This document shows, piece by piece, positions 6,937 through 14,561 of a stretch of 64,000 nt of DNA (its first letter is position 1; every line of letters begins with the position of its first letter). Source of the DNA: Lentisalinibacter sp964427415. Lineage in GTDB: Bacteria; Pseudomonadota; Gammaproteobacteria; Steroidobacterales; Woeseiaceae. A model generated the notes under the pieces. The model had not been told where the DNA came from and made no database searches. It saw only the letters and a program-made list of their open reading frames with translations. Made by a program: the position numbers and the translations under genes. Location of the stretch: assembly GCA_964427415.1 (NCBI GenBank), contig CAYRUH010000001.1, positions 185,776 through 249,775 of the forward strand. The letters run 5' to 3'.

Positions 6937-9900
6937 TCAGCTCGCAGCCATTTTCACCGCCTCGTCGAGGTCCACCGACACCAGGCGGGAGACACCGGGC
7001 TCCTGCATGGTAACGCCGGTGAGCTGGCGCGCCATCTCCATGGTGACCTTGTTATGCGTGATGAACACGAACTGCACCTGAGACGACATTTCCTTGACGA
7101 TGTCGCAGAAGCGGCCGACGTTGGCGTCGTCCAGCGGCGCGTCGACCTCGTCGAGCATGCAAAAAGGCGCCGGGTTCAATTCGAATATGGCGAATACCAG
7201 CGCCACCGCCGTCAGTGCCTTCTCACCGCCGGAGAGCAGATGAATGGTGCTGTTGCGCTTGCCGGGCGGCCTCGCCATAACCGTCACACCCGCTGACAGG
7301 AGATCCTCGCCGGTGAGTTCCAGGTAGGCGTGCCCGCCGGCGAATAGCTTCGGGAACAGCCGCTTGAAACCGGCGTCCACCTGATCATAGGTCTCGCGGA
7401 AACGCGTCCGCGTCTCCTTGTCGATCTTGCGGATCGCACCTTCCAGCGTTGCCAGGGCCTCGTTCAGATCGGCCAGCTGGGCGTCGAGATATTCCTTGCG
7501 CTGCGACTGCTCCTTGAATTCGTCGATCGCGGCGAGGTTGATGGGCCCGAGCCGTTCTATGCGTGCGCCGAGCTTGTGCAGGTTCTCTTCCCAGGCCTCG
7601 GCGGTGCCCGCTTCGGGCATCTCCGCGAGCACGGCCTCGAGTTCGAAGCCCGTCTCGGCGAACTGCTCGGCCACGCCTTCGCGCCGTACCCGTATCTCCT
7701 GGGCCGCCATGCGCACCTGATCCACCGCCTGCCTCGCCGCCTCCACCGTGGTCTCGTTGGCCAGGCGCTGCTGGTCGAATTCCCGCAGCTGCGCTTCGAT
7801 GGCTTCCACTGTGCGGCGCGCCTCGGCCAGGCTGCCCTCCACTTCCACCCGCTCGCGCAGCTGCACCTCGAGCGCCTCTTCCTGGCGCCGGATCGGCTGC
7901 TCGCCCGTGGCGAGCTGCTCCCTGAGCGCCGTCTCGCGCTGGTGGAACTGGCCGAGCTGGGATTTCATACGCGCGAGACTCTGGCTGGCGGACTCCCGTG
8001 AGGAACGCCGCGACTCGAAGCGCAGCGCGATCGCCTGGGTCTCGGCCCGGTCCTGCTCGGCCTGCTGGCGCACGCGGGCGAGTTCCCCGCGCAACTGCTC
8101 GCGCTGGGTTTCCAGCTCCGCACGTTGCTTCCCGAGCGAGCCTACCTCGGCCCGGGACTGCTCCAGGCGCCGGCGGCTTTCTTCCAGCCGCTGCCGGGTG
8201 GCCTCGAGATCCCGGTCGATATCGGCGGTCTCGCTGCGGAACGATTCGATGCGCTCCTTGATCTGGGAGAGCCGGTAGCGCGCGCTCTCCAGCCGGGCCT
8301 GGGCATCGGCCTGGCGACGGTGCCTGTCGGCAGCCGCCTGCTGCACGGATTCGCGCTGCTCCTCCAGGCTCTCCAGCCGGCGCCGCGTATCGTGCAGGGT
8401 CTTCTCCAGCGTCTCCACCCGCACGCGCTGCTCGCGCAGCCCGTCCTTCAGCGAGCGCATCTCCTGCTCACGCTTTAATATGCCGCCGCGCGCATCCTTC
8501 TCCCGATTGACCCGCAGCCAGCTGCGACCGAGCCAGATGCCGTCACGGGTGATCATGGATTCGTTGTCTTCCAGGCGGTCGCGGAGCGCGAGAGCTGCCG
8601 CAAGCGAATCCGCCGTGCGCACATGCTGCAACTGCTCGAGCACCGCCTGGGGCGCACCGCTCACCCGCGCCCCAAGACGGCCGTCGCCGGCCGACAGGGA
8701 GCTCTCCCGGCCCTGCAGGAGCGTCAGGGATCCCTCGTTCAGCTGTTCCAGTGAACGGGTCGCGGCGACCAGGTCGTCGACGCAGACCGCCTGCAGATAG
8801 GCGCCCAGCACGGTCTCCACCGCACGCTCCCAGCCGTCCTCAACCTTCAGCCGCTGAGCGAGCCGCGGCCGGTCCGCCAGACCCGCGGCCTCGAGCCAGC
8901 CGCGGACGGTACCGTCGGCTTCGCCGAGCGCCGCCTTCTGCAGGGCTTCCAGCGACGTGTAGCGACCGCTGGCCTTTTGCAGCTCGTCCTTGCGCGCCTC
9001 CAGGTGGCGGCCGATGCGCACCTCCTGTTCGCGCAGCGTGGCGATCTGCTGGCGCAGCTCGTTCACTCGCTCGTCCGCTTCCTCCGCAGCCTGTCGCAGA
9101 ACGCCTTCTTCACCAACGAGGCCGGAGACGGCCTCTTTCTGCTCATCGACAGAGAGGCCACGGGAGTCGTCGCCGATGCGCTCGCGGCGCTGGGCGAGCT
9201 TCTCGAGCTGGCCCTCCAGCTGTTCGATCCTGGCACGTTCGACCTCGCCGGACTGTTCGACGTCGCTTGCACGACGCACGAATTCGTCCCAGCGTGACTG
9301 CCATGCCGACATGGCTTCCTCGGCCCGCTGCAGCGATTCGGCCGAGGCGGCCTCCCGCCCCCGGGCCTGCTCCAGATCGGGCGTAAGCTCGTTCAGTGCC
9401 AGCTCGAGCTGGTCCAGCTCGTTGCGATCCTGCTCGATATGGTCCTCGATCTCGCGTGCGGCGGCTCTGGCCTGTTGCAGATCCTGCTCCTGACGCTGGC
9501 GCAGCTCGCGTCCGTGCTCGATCGACTGCTCCAGCCGGGCGATCTCGGCGCCGATGCGGTAGTAGCGGCCCTGGACCTCGTTGAAGATCTCGCTGCGCTC
9601 GCCCTGGCTCACGCGGGCCTGCTCAATGGCGGCCTCGATGCGGCGCTGCTCGGCGAGCGCTGCCTGCAGCGCGTTCTCCTTCTCCGCCTGGCGGCGTTCC
9701 TGCCCCGCTGCGCGGGCGTCGAGGTCGCGCAGCTTCAGGGCCAGGAGCTCTGCCCGCGCACGGCGCTCTTCGGCCTTCAACCGTTTGTAGCGTTCGGCGG
9801 TCTTGGCCTGGCGGTCGAGGTGCTTCAGCTGCTTCTCGACTTCGTCCACCAGGTCGGCGAGCCGCTCCAGGTTGTCCTTGGTATGCCGGATCCGGTTCTC

Positions 9901-10440
9901 CGTCTCCCGCCGCCGGTCCTTGTACTTCGAGATGCCAGCGGCCTCTTCCAGATACACCCGCAGCTCTTCCGGCTTGGCCTCGATCAGCCGCGAGATCATG
10001 CCCTGCTCGATGATCGAGTAGCTGCGCGGCCCCAGCCCGGTGCCGAGGAATACGTGCGTGATGTCCTTCCGGCGGCAGCGCGTGCCGTTCAGGTAGTAAG
10101 TAGAGATGCCGTCGCGGGAGACGGATCGCTTGATGGAGATTTCCGAGAACCCGGCGTATTGCCCGCCGATGGTGGCATCGGAGTTGTCGAACAGCAGTTC
10201 GATGGTGGCCGCGCCCACCGGCTTGCGGGCGCTGGAACCATTGAAGATGACGTCCGTGATCGAGTCCCCCCGCAGGCGGCTCGCCGAACTCTCGCCCATC
10301 ACCCAGCGCACCGCGTCGATCACGTTCGACTTGCCGCAACCATTCGGGCCTACGACGCCGACGAGGTTGCTCGGAAACGAGATGGTGGTGGGATCAACGA
10401 AGGACTTGAAGCCGGATAACTTGATTTTGCTCAGTCGCAT
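6937..10440 (-). CDS. smc: Chromosome segregation protein SMC
   Basis: 1167 residues, full length. Walker A GPNGCGKSN is at residues 31-39. Long coiled coils flank a hinge in the middle (about 510-640, around GWLEAAGLADRPRLAQRLKV). The C-terminal ATPase lobe carries the signature LSGGEK at about 1069-1074 and the Walker B end DEVD at about 1097-1100. SMC dimers with ScpA/ScpB compact and segregate the chromosome. Presence of Smc rather than MukB argues against Enterobacterales. First gene of smc-zipA-ligA; its promoter shares the 114 bp divergent region with queF. Confidence 0.97.
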   Translation of the reverse strand: MRLSKIKLSGFKSFVDPTTISFPSNLVGVVGPNGCGKSNVIDAVRWVMGESSASRLRGDSITDVIFNGSSARKPVGAATIELLFDNSDATIGGQYAGFSEISIKRSVSRDGISTYYLNGTRCRRKDITHVFLGTGLGPRSYSIIEQGMISRLIEAKPEELRVYLEEAAGISKYKDRRRETENRIRHTKDNLERLADLVDEVEKQLKHLDRQAKTAERYKRLKAEERRARAELLALKLRDLDARAAGQERRQAEKENALQAALAEQRRIEAAIEQARVSQGERSEIFNEVQGRYYRIGAEIARLEQSIEHGRELRQRQEQDLQQARAAAREIEDHIEQDRNELDQLELALNELTPDLEQARGREAASAESLQRAEEAMSAWQSRWDEFVRRASDVEQSGEVERARIEQLEGQLEKLAQRRERIGDDSRGLSVDEQKEAVSGLVGEEGVLRQAAEEADERVNELRQQIATLREQEVRIGRHLEARKDELQKASGRYTSLEALQKAALGEADGTVRGWLEAAGLADRPRLAQRLKVEDGWERAVETVLGAYLQAVCVDDLVAATRSLEQLNEGSLTLLQGRESSLSAGDGRLGARVSGAPQAVLEQLQHVRTADSLAAALALRDRLEDNESMITRDGIWLGRSWLRVNREKDARGGILKREQEMRSLKDGLREQRVRVETLEKTLHDTRRRLESLEEQRESVQQAAADRHRRQADAQARLESARYRLSQIKERIESFRSETADIDRDLEATRQRLEESRRRLEQSRAEVGSLGKQRAELETQREQLRGELARVRQQAEQDRAETQAIALRFESRRSSRESASQSLARMKSQLGQFHQRETALREQLATGEQPIRRQEEALEVQLRERVEVEGSLAEARRTVEAIEAQLREFDQQRLANETTVEAARQAVDQVRMAAQEIRVRREGVAEQFAETGFELEAVLAEMPEAGTAEAWEENLHKLGARIERLGPINLAAIDEFKEQSQRKEYLDAQLADLNEALATLEGAIRKIDKETRTRFRETYDQVDAGFKRLFPKLFAGGHAYLELTGEDLLSAGVTVMARPPGKRNSTIHLLSGGEKALTAVALVFAIFELNPAPFCMLDEVDAPLDDANVGRFCDIVKEMSSQVQFVFITHNKVTMEMARQLTGVTMQEPGVSRLVSVDLDEAVKMAAS

Positions 10441-10554
10441 CTCGTGATCTTACGGCATTAGCCCGCTCAAACGCGGTAGTGTAAAGTAATTTCCGGACGG
10501 TGACGATTGCGAGGAAATTCGCGCCGGCGAGTCAATCGAGGAGCAGAAATACCG

Positions 10555-10986
10555 ATGGGCGAGATTGATCCGACGGGCGCCGGCACAGGCCCGAGCAAGC
10601 GACTGGAGACGTTCGAGAATCCCGGTCCCGATCGGGATTATACCATCCGGATCACGGTGCCCGAGTTCACCTGTCTGTGCCCGAAGACCGGTCAGCCGGA
10701 CTTCGCCACGCTGTACCTCGAGTATGTCCCGGACGCGCGATGCGTCGAGCTGAAATCGCTGAAACTCTACGTCTGGTCGTTCCGCAACGAAGGCGCCTTC
10801 CACGAGGCGGTCACCACCCGTATCCTGCAGGATCTGGTCGCCGCCATGGACCCTCGCTTCCTGCGGCTGACTGCCGATTTCAATGTGCGGGGGGGCGTCT
10901 ACACCGAGGTCGTGGTCGAGCACCGCCAGGCCGACTGGGAGCCGCAGATTCCGGTGCTCCTCCCGCCTTCCGCGGGCGCCGACTGA
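10555..10986 (+). CDS. queF: NADPH-dependent 7-cyano-7-deazaguanine reductase QueF
   Basis: From the ATG at 10555, preceded by GAGGAG, the protein has 143 residues, the short single-domain type like that of Bacillus subtilis. It reduces the nitrile preQ0 to preQ1 in queuosine tRNA modification. The active-site block LCPKTGQPDF places the nucleophile Cys42 and the proton donor Asp49 at the family spacing. The QueF NADPH motif is ELKSLKLYVWSF from Glu65. Transcribed away from smc. An earlier in-frame start at 10507 would add 16 residues without similarity. Confidence 0.93.
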   Translation: MGEIDPTGAGTGPSKRLETFENPGPDRDYTIRITVPEFTCLCPKTGQPDFATLYLEYVPDARCVELKSLKLYVWSFRNEGAFHEAVTTRILQDLVAAMDPRFLRLTADFNVRGGVYTEVVVEHRQADWEPQIPVLLPPSAGAD

Positions 10987-11047
10987 CGGCGTTGCAGCGC
11001 GGTCGGTCCGGACCGCAATTACACGCGAAAAAAACCCTGAATTGCCG

Positions 11048-11076
11048 CTTTTCATAGCGCAGATTGGATGTATAAT
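11048..11076 (+). promoter_or_regulatory. Probable dksA promoter
   Basis: A perfect -10 TATAAT at 11071-11076, with a poor -35 (CTTTTC, 11048-11053) at 17 bp. Transcription would start near 11083, giving a 30-base leader that contains the GGAGGG ribosome binding site of dksA. Confidence 0.55.
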
Positions 11077-11112
11077 CCCGCGCTTTTGACGTGCCTTTCC
11101 CGGAGGGTGATG

Positions 11113-11880
11113 ATGCCTGCGAAGAAGAAGGCAACGAAGGCCAGGAGCCGCAAGAAGACCACTTCCAGGTCGAAGGCCGCGACGCGCAAGAAGGCCACGG
11201 CCAAGAAGAAGGTGACCAGGAAAGCGCCGGCGAAAAAAGTCGCCAAGAAAAAGGCCGTGAAGAAAAAGACGGCCGGCAAGAAAAAGTCTGCAAAGAAGGC
11301 AGCGGCGAACAAAAAGGCGGTGGAAAAGAAGGCCGCGAGCAAGAAGACCGGTGCCGTCAAGCAGTCCGGCAAGAAGGCCCCGGCGAAGAAGGCCGGCAGC
11401 AAGAAGGCTGCGAAGAAGCGTAAGCGGAGCCGTTCCGAGGTTCTGTCGGGTCCGCTGCACGGCCTGGAGCCGTACAAGCCGCGGCGGGGCGAGGAATACA
11501 TGAACCCCGATCAGCTGGAGCACTTCCGCCAGCTCCTGAGTGCCTGGAAGCGCGAGCTGATGGAAGAAGTCGACCGTACTGTGCACCACATGCAGGATGA
11601 GGCGGCCAATTTCCCCGATCCCAGCGACCGGGCCACCCAGGAGTCCGAGTTCGGCCTGGAGCTGCGTACGCGCGACCGGGAGCGCAAGCTGCTGCGCAAG
11701 ATCGACGCCGCTCTGAACCGCATCGACGAGGGCACCTACGGCTACTGCGAGGAGACCGGTGAGGAGATCGGACTGAAACGGCTCGAGGCGCGTCCAGTAG
11801 CCACGCTCTGTCTGGAGGCGCAGGAGCGCCGCGAACTCTCCGAGCGGCAGTTCCGCGATCGGGACGACCGGTACCGCTGA
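11113..11880 (+). CDS. dksA: DksA with histone-H1-like N-terminal tail and two-cysteine finger
   Basis: 255 residues from the ATG at 11113, five bases after GGAGGG. Residues 1 to about 108 are a Lys/Ala-rich tail with many KK and AKK repeats, like eukaryotic histone H1 or AlgP-type tails. Residues about 109-255 are a complete DksA: coiled coil with the tip motif DPSDRA (DxxDxA), then the finger. DksA binds the RNA polymerase secondary channel and, with ppGpp, represses rRNA and activates amino-acid promoters. The finger has only two of the four zinc cysteines: Cys212-x2-Thr215 and Cys233-x2-Ala236 with the normal 17-residue spacing. This is the pattern of zinc-independent Pseudomonas aeruginosa DksA2. 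gluQ follows, as in E. coli. Tail and finger are seen; DNA binding by the tail is inferred. Confidence 0.93.
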   Translation: MPAKKKATKARSRKKTTSRSKAATRKKATAKKKVTRKAPAKKVAKKKAVKKKTAGKKKSAKKAAANKKAVEKKAASKKTGAVKQSGKKAPAKKAGSKKAAKKRKRSRSEVLSGPLHGLEPYKPRRGEEYMNPDQLEHFRQLLSAWKRELMEEVDRTVHHMQDEAANFPDPSDRATQESEFGLELRTRDRERKLLRKIDAALNRIDEGTYGYCEETGEEIGLKRLEARPVATLCLEAQERRELSERQFRDRDDRYR

Positions 11881-11911
11881 TCCCGGCAGCTTCAGCGGCG
11901 GGAACGGCGCC

Positions 11912-12832
11912 TTGTTGAATGACGACACCGGCGCCGCCCCGGCACCGTGCGTGGGCCGTTTCGCCCCTTCGCCCACCGGCCCGCTCCATTTCGGTTCCCT
12001 GCTGGCCGCCGTCGCCAGTTATCTGGAGGTCAGCGTCCGCGGCGGACGCTGGCTGCTCAGGATCGAGGATATCGACCCGCCCCGGGAAGAGGCCGGCGCA
12101 GCAGAGGCGATCATCCGCTGCCTCGAGGTGTATGGATTCCAGTGGCACGGCCCGGTGCGGCGGCAGAGCCGCAACGAGCAGCGCCATCGGGCCGTTATCG
12201 AGCGCCTGCTCGCCGACGGCCTCGCCTACCCCTGCCGCTGTACGCGGCGCGTCCTCGCCCGCACGGCGCGCCACGGCGCGATGGGACCGATCTACCCGGG
12301 CACCTGCCGCGACGGCAGCGGCCGCGGGGCACGCGCGATACGGGTACGCACGACGGACGAGCCGATCGCCGTGGTCGACCGGCTGCAGGGCCGCATCGAA
12401 CAGCGGCTCGAAAGCGAACTCGGGGACTTCGTGATCCTGCGCCGGGACGGGCTCATCGCCTACCAGCTCGCGGTGGTAATTGACGACGCGGTGGACGGCG
12501 TCACCGAGGTGGTCCGGGGCATCGATCTGCTGGACTCGACACCACGCCAGATCCATCTGCAGCGGCTGCTCGGACTGCCTACCCCGACCTACATGCACAT
12601 CCCCGTAGCCGCGGGAGCCGACGGCGAGAAACTGAGCAAACAGACGGCAGCCCCGCCCATCGCCATCGACCCGAAGGCGGTCGCGCCCACCCTTTACCGC
12701 GCGCTCACATGCCTGCGCCAGCAGCCGCCCGCTGGTCTGAGGGACAGCTCGATCGAGACCGTGTGGGAATGGGCCCTCGCCAACTGGCGGCCCCGAAGAA
12801 TGCGATTGCTAACCAGTGTCCCCGGTAGCTGA
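11912..12832 (+). CDS. gluQ: Glutamyl-Q tRNA(Asp) synthetase
   Basis: About 306 residues from a TTG at 11912 or 11915; a GTG at 11954 is the other in-frame choice. It is a truncated GluRS catalytic domain without an anticodon-binding domain. The HIGH-like stretch is RFAPSPTGPLHFGS and the KMSKS-like one is EKLSKQ. Zinc ligands are probably in CRCTRR and YPGTCR. The enzyme puts glutamate on queuosine at position 34 of tRNA(Asp), so it works downstream of the queF product. It follows dksA by 31 bp, the classic dksA-gluQ pair. Confidence 0.93.
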   Translation: MLNDDTGAAPAPCVGRFAPSPTGPLHFGSLLAAVASYLEVSVRGGRWLLRIEDIDPPREEAGAAEAIIRCLEVYGFQWHGPVRRQSRNEQRHRAVIERLLADGLAYPCRCTRRVLARTARHGAMGPIYPGTCRDGSGRGARAIRVRTTDEPIAVVDRLQGRIEQRLESELGDFVILRRDGLIAYQLAVVIDDAVDGVTEVVRGIDLLDSTPRQIHLQRLLGLPTPTYMHIPVAAGADGEKLSKQTAAPPIAIDPKAVAPTLYRALTCLRQQPPAGLRDSSIETVWEWALANWRPRRMRLLTSVPGS

Positions 12833-12873
12833 GGGTCTTTCCGCTATGCAGCAAAATCAGCTATCTTACCGCA

Positions 12874-13368
12874 ATGAGTGACACCCGAATCATCAAGAAG
12901 TACCCGAATCGCCGGCTCTATGATACCGAGGAGAGCCGTTATATCACGCTGGCCGATATCAAACGCCTGGTGCTGGAGAAGGCGGATTTCACCGTCATCG
13001 ACAAGAAATCCGGTGACGACATCACCCGGAGCATCCTGCTGCAGGTTATCAGCGAGCAGGAGGCCCAGGGTGAGCCGATCATGAGCCAGGATTTCCTGTC
13101 CCAGATCATCCGTGCCTATTCCAGCGCCATGCCGAATTTCGTCAGCACCTACCTGGAACAGAGCCTGAAGCTGTTCCTGAACCAGCAGAAGCAGGTGCGC
13201 AGCCAGGTCAAAAAGATGGTCGGCGTTGACCCGGTGGCCGCCGTAGCCGGCGTGACGCAGCGCAATTACGCGCGCTGGAAGTCGGTGCAGGAGGAGATTT
13301 TCCGCACCCTGACAGGCACACGGAAGGAAGACGAAAAACAGGAGGACAAGCGGGACAACGAGCGTTGA
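12874..13368 (+). CDS. phaR: Polyhydroxyalkanoate synthesis repressor PhaR
   Basis: 164 residues. The N-terminal DNA-binding domain IIKKYPNRRLYDTEESRYIT (residues 6-25) is diagnostic, followed by a PHB-binding region around FLSQIIRAYSSAMPNFVSTY and a charged C-terminus. PhaR represses phasin genes, is released by binding polyhydroxybutyrate granules, and so couples granule formation to phasin supply. No pha synthase or phasin gene is in the window. No ribosome binding site precedes the ATG; a TATCTT at 12862-12867 would place the transcript start at or next to the ATG, so the mRNA may be leaderless. Confidence 0.93.
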   Translation: MSDTRIIKKYPNRRLYDTEESRYITLADIKRLVLEKADFTVIDKKSGDDITRSILLQVISEQEAQGEPIMSQDFLSQIIRAYSSAMPNFVSTYLEQSLKLFLNQQKQVRSQVKKMVGVDPVAAVAGVTQRNYARWKSVQEEIFRTLTGTRKEDEKQEDKRDNER

Positions 13369-13387
13369 ATTTCTTGCCCGTGAGGGG

Positions 13388-13416
13388 TTGACACCGGCCT
13401 CCCGATAGCCTAATTT
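13388..13416 (+). promoter_or_regulatory. Sigma-70 promoter of the candidate small RNA
   Basis: A perfect -35 TTGACA (13388-13393), a 17 bp spacer, and the -10 TAATTT (13411-13416). It begins 20 bp after the phaR stop codon. Predicted start of transcription is 13422-13424. Confidence 0.75.
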
Positions 13417-13421
13417 GTGCA

Positions 13422-13521
13422 CTGCAGCAGGCTTCATGCTCCCCCGCTACCTGCTGCACATGCCTGAAGGAGTGCAACACTCCGATTGGCTGGCCCCTCG
13501 CGCTTGCGAGGGGCCTTTTTT
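13422..13521 (+). ncRNA. Candidate small RNA, about 100 nt, with C-rich loop
   Basis: It has its own promoter and ends in a strong terminator. Three hairpins are seen. The first is a 9 bp stem TGCAGCAGG/CCTGCTGCA (13423-13431 with 13450-13458) whose 18-base loop contains CTCCCCC. The second is GGAGTG-CAA-CACTCC (13469-13483). The third is the terminator (13492-13515). An unpaired C-rich loop complementary to Shine-Dalgarno sequences is a common design of trans-acting regulatory RNAs. No coding sequence is apparent and no known family was recognised. It could instead be a structured leader of the hydrolase gene that follows, but the terminator argues for an independent RNA. Confidence 0.7.
13492..13521 (+). 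terminator. Rho-independent terminator of the candidate small RNA
   Basis: A perfect 10 bp stem GGCCCCTCGC/GCGAGGGGCC with a GCTT loop, then T6. The T run ends directly at an ATG (13522) in frame with the hydrolase gene. Confidence 0.92.
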
Positions 13522-13545
13522 ATGCCCGATCGCCCTGCCCGCGAG

Positions 13546-14532
13546 ATGGCCATGGATACGCCAGCAAACTTCCGGCCGCCCCGGTGGCTGACGAACCGCC
13601 ACGCCCAGACCCTGTTTACAAGCTCGCCGCTGTGCCGCCCGCCGGCACCGCGCTGGCGCCAACAGACCGTGGAGCTGCCCGACGGCGACTTCGTCGAAGC
13701 CCACTGGCTTGACCCTGCCGTCTCTCGCCCGGCAGCCACTCTCGTACTGCTGCACGGCCTGGAAGGCTCCAGCGACGCCACCTACGCACGCATGATGGCG
13801 CCGGCGGCCGCGCAGCGAGGCTGGCAGCTGGTAGTCCTGCACGCCCGGGACTGCGGCGTACGTCGAAACCGTCTCCCGCGCCGTTACCATGCCGGCGAGA
13901 CCGGCGATCTGCGTCATTTTATGGAGGGCCTGGTCTCGGAGCAGCCGGGCGGCCGGTTCATCGCGGCAGGCTACTCCCTGGGCGGCAACGTGTTGCTGAA
14001 GTACCTCGGCGAGGAAGGCACCGAAAGCCCGTTCATGGCCGCGGCCGCGGTCTCGGTGCCGTTCGAGCTGCGGGATTCGGCTGAGGCACTGAACCGGGGC
14101 TTCGCGCGCTTCTACCGCTGGTACCTCCTGCGCCGGATGAAGGCTGCAATGAAGCGGAAATTCACGCCCGAAACCGCGCCTTTCGACTGGCAGGCCGCAG
14201 TGAACGCACGGGATTTCGTGGCCTTCGACGACATCGTCACCGCACCGCTGCACGGCTTCCGCGGCGCCGCGCATTACTACGAGCAGTGTTCCTCCGCACG
14301 CTACCTCGGCCGCATACGCACGCCGACCCTGATTCTGAACGCGCGGGACGACCCGTTCATGAGCCCTGCGGTCATACCCGATCCCGCGGAGCTGCCCGGC
14401 GCCATCCGGCTGGAGATCACCGACGCCGGCGGCCACATCGGCTTCGTGAATGGGTCAGCGCCCTGGCAGCCGTTGTACTGGATGCCAGCGCGCCTGCTGG
14501 CCTGGTTCGACCGAACGCTGTCCGGACCGTAG
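13546..14532 (+). CDS. YheT-type alpha/beta hydrolase
   Basis: About 328 residues; in-frame ATGs occur at 13522, 13546 and 13552. The first directly follows a terminator T run, so a later start is preferred. Family marks are LTNRHAQTLF near the N-terminus, the oxyanion strand LVLLHGLEGSSDATY, the nucleophile elbow GYSLGGN and a C-terminal His in GGHIGFV. This is the EMB8/YheT group of serine hydrolases (COG0429), whose bacterial substrate is not established. The mRNA may come from read-through of the small-RNA terminator or from a promoter overlapping it. Confidence 0.88.
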   Translation: MAMDTPANFRPPRWLTNRHAQTLFTSSPLCRPPAPRWRQQTVELPDGDFVEAHWLDPAVSRPAATLVLLHGLEGSSDATYARMMAPAAAQRGWQLVVLHARDCGVRRNRLPRRYHAGETGDLRHFMEGLVSEQPGGRFIAAGYSLGGNVLLKYLGEEGTESPFMAAAAVSVPFELRDSAEALNRGFARFYRWYLLRRMKAAMKRKFTPETAPFDWQAAVNARDFVAFDDIVTAPLHGFRGAAHYYEQCSSARYLGRIRTPTLILNARDDPFMSPAVIPDPAELPGAIRLEITDAGGHIGFVNGSAPWQPLYWMPARLLAWFDRTLSGP

Positions 14533-14561
14533 CCAACCTCAGCCGACGGAGGCGAATCCGG

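Noticed and set aside
10450..11976. 508-codon minus-strand open frame rich in Leu/Phe/Arg
   Set aside because: Antisense to queF and dksA; the apparent hydrophobic repeats mirror the Lys/Ala tail of DksA.
13522..13545. ATG at 13522 as the hydrolase start
   Set aside because: It directly follows the terminator T run and has no ribosome binding site; later in-frame ATGs fit the family length better.
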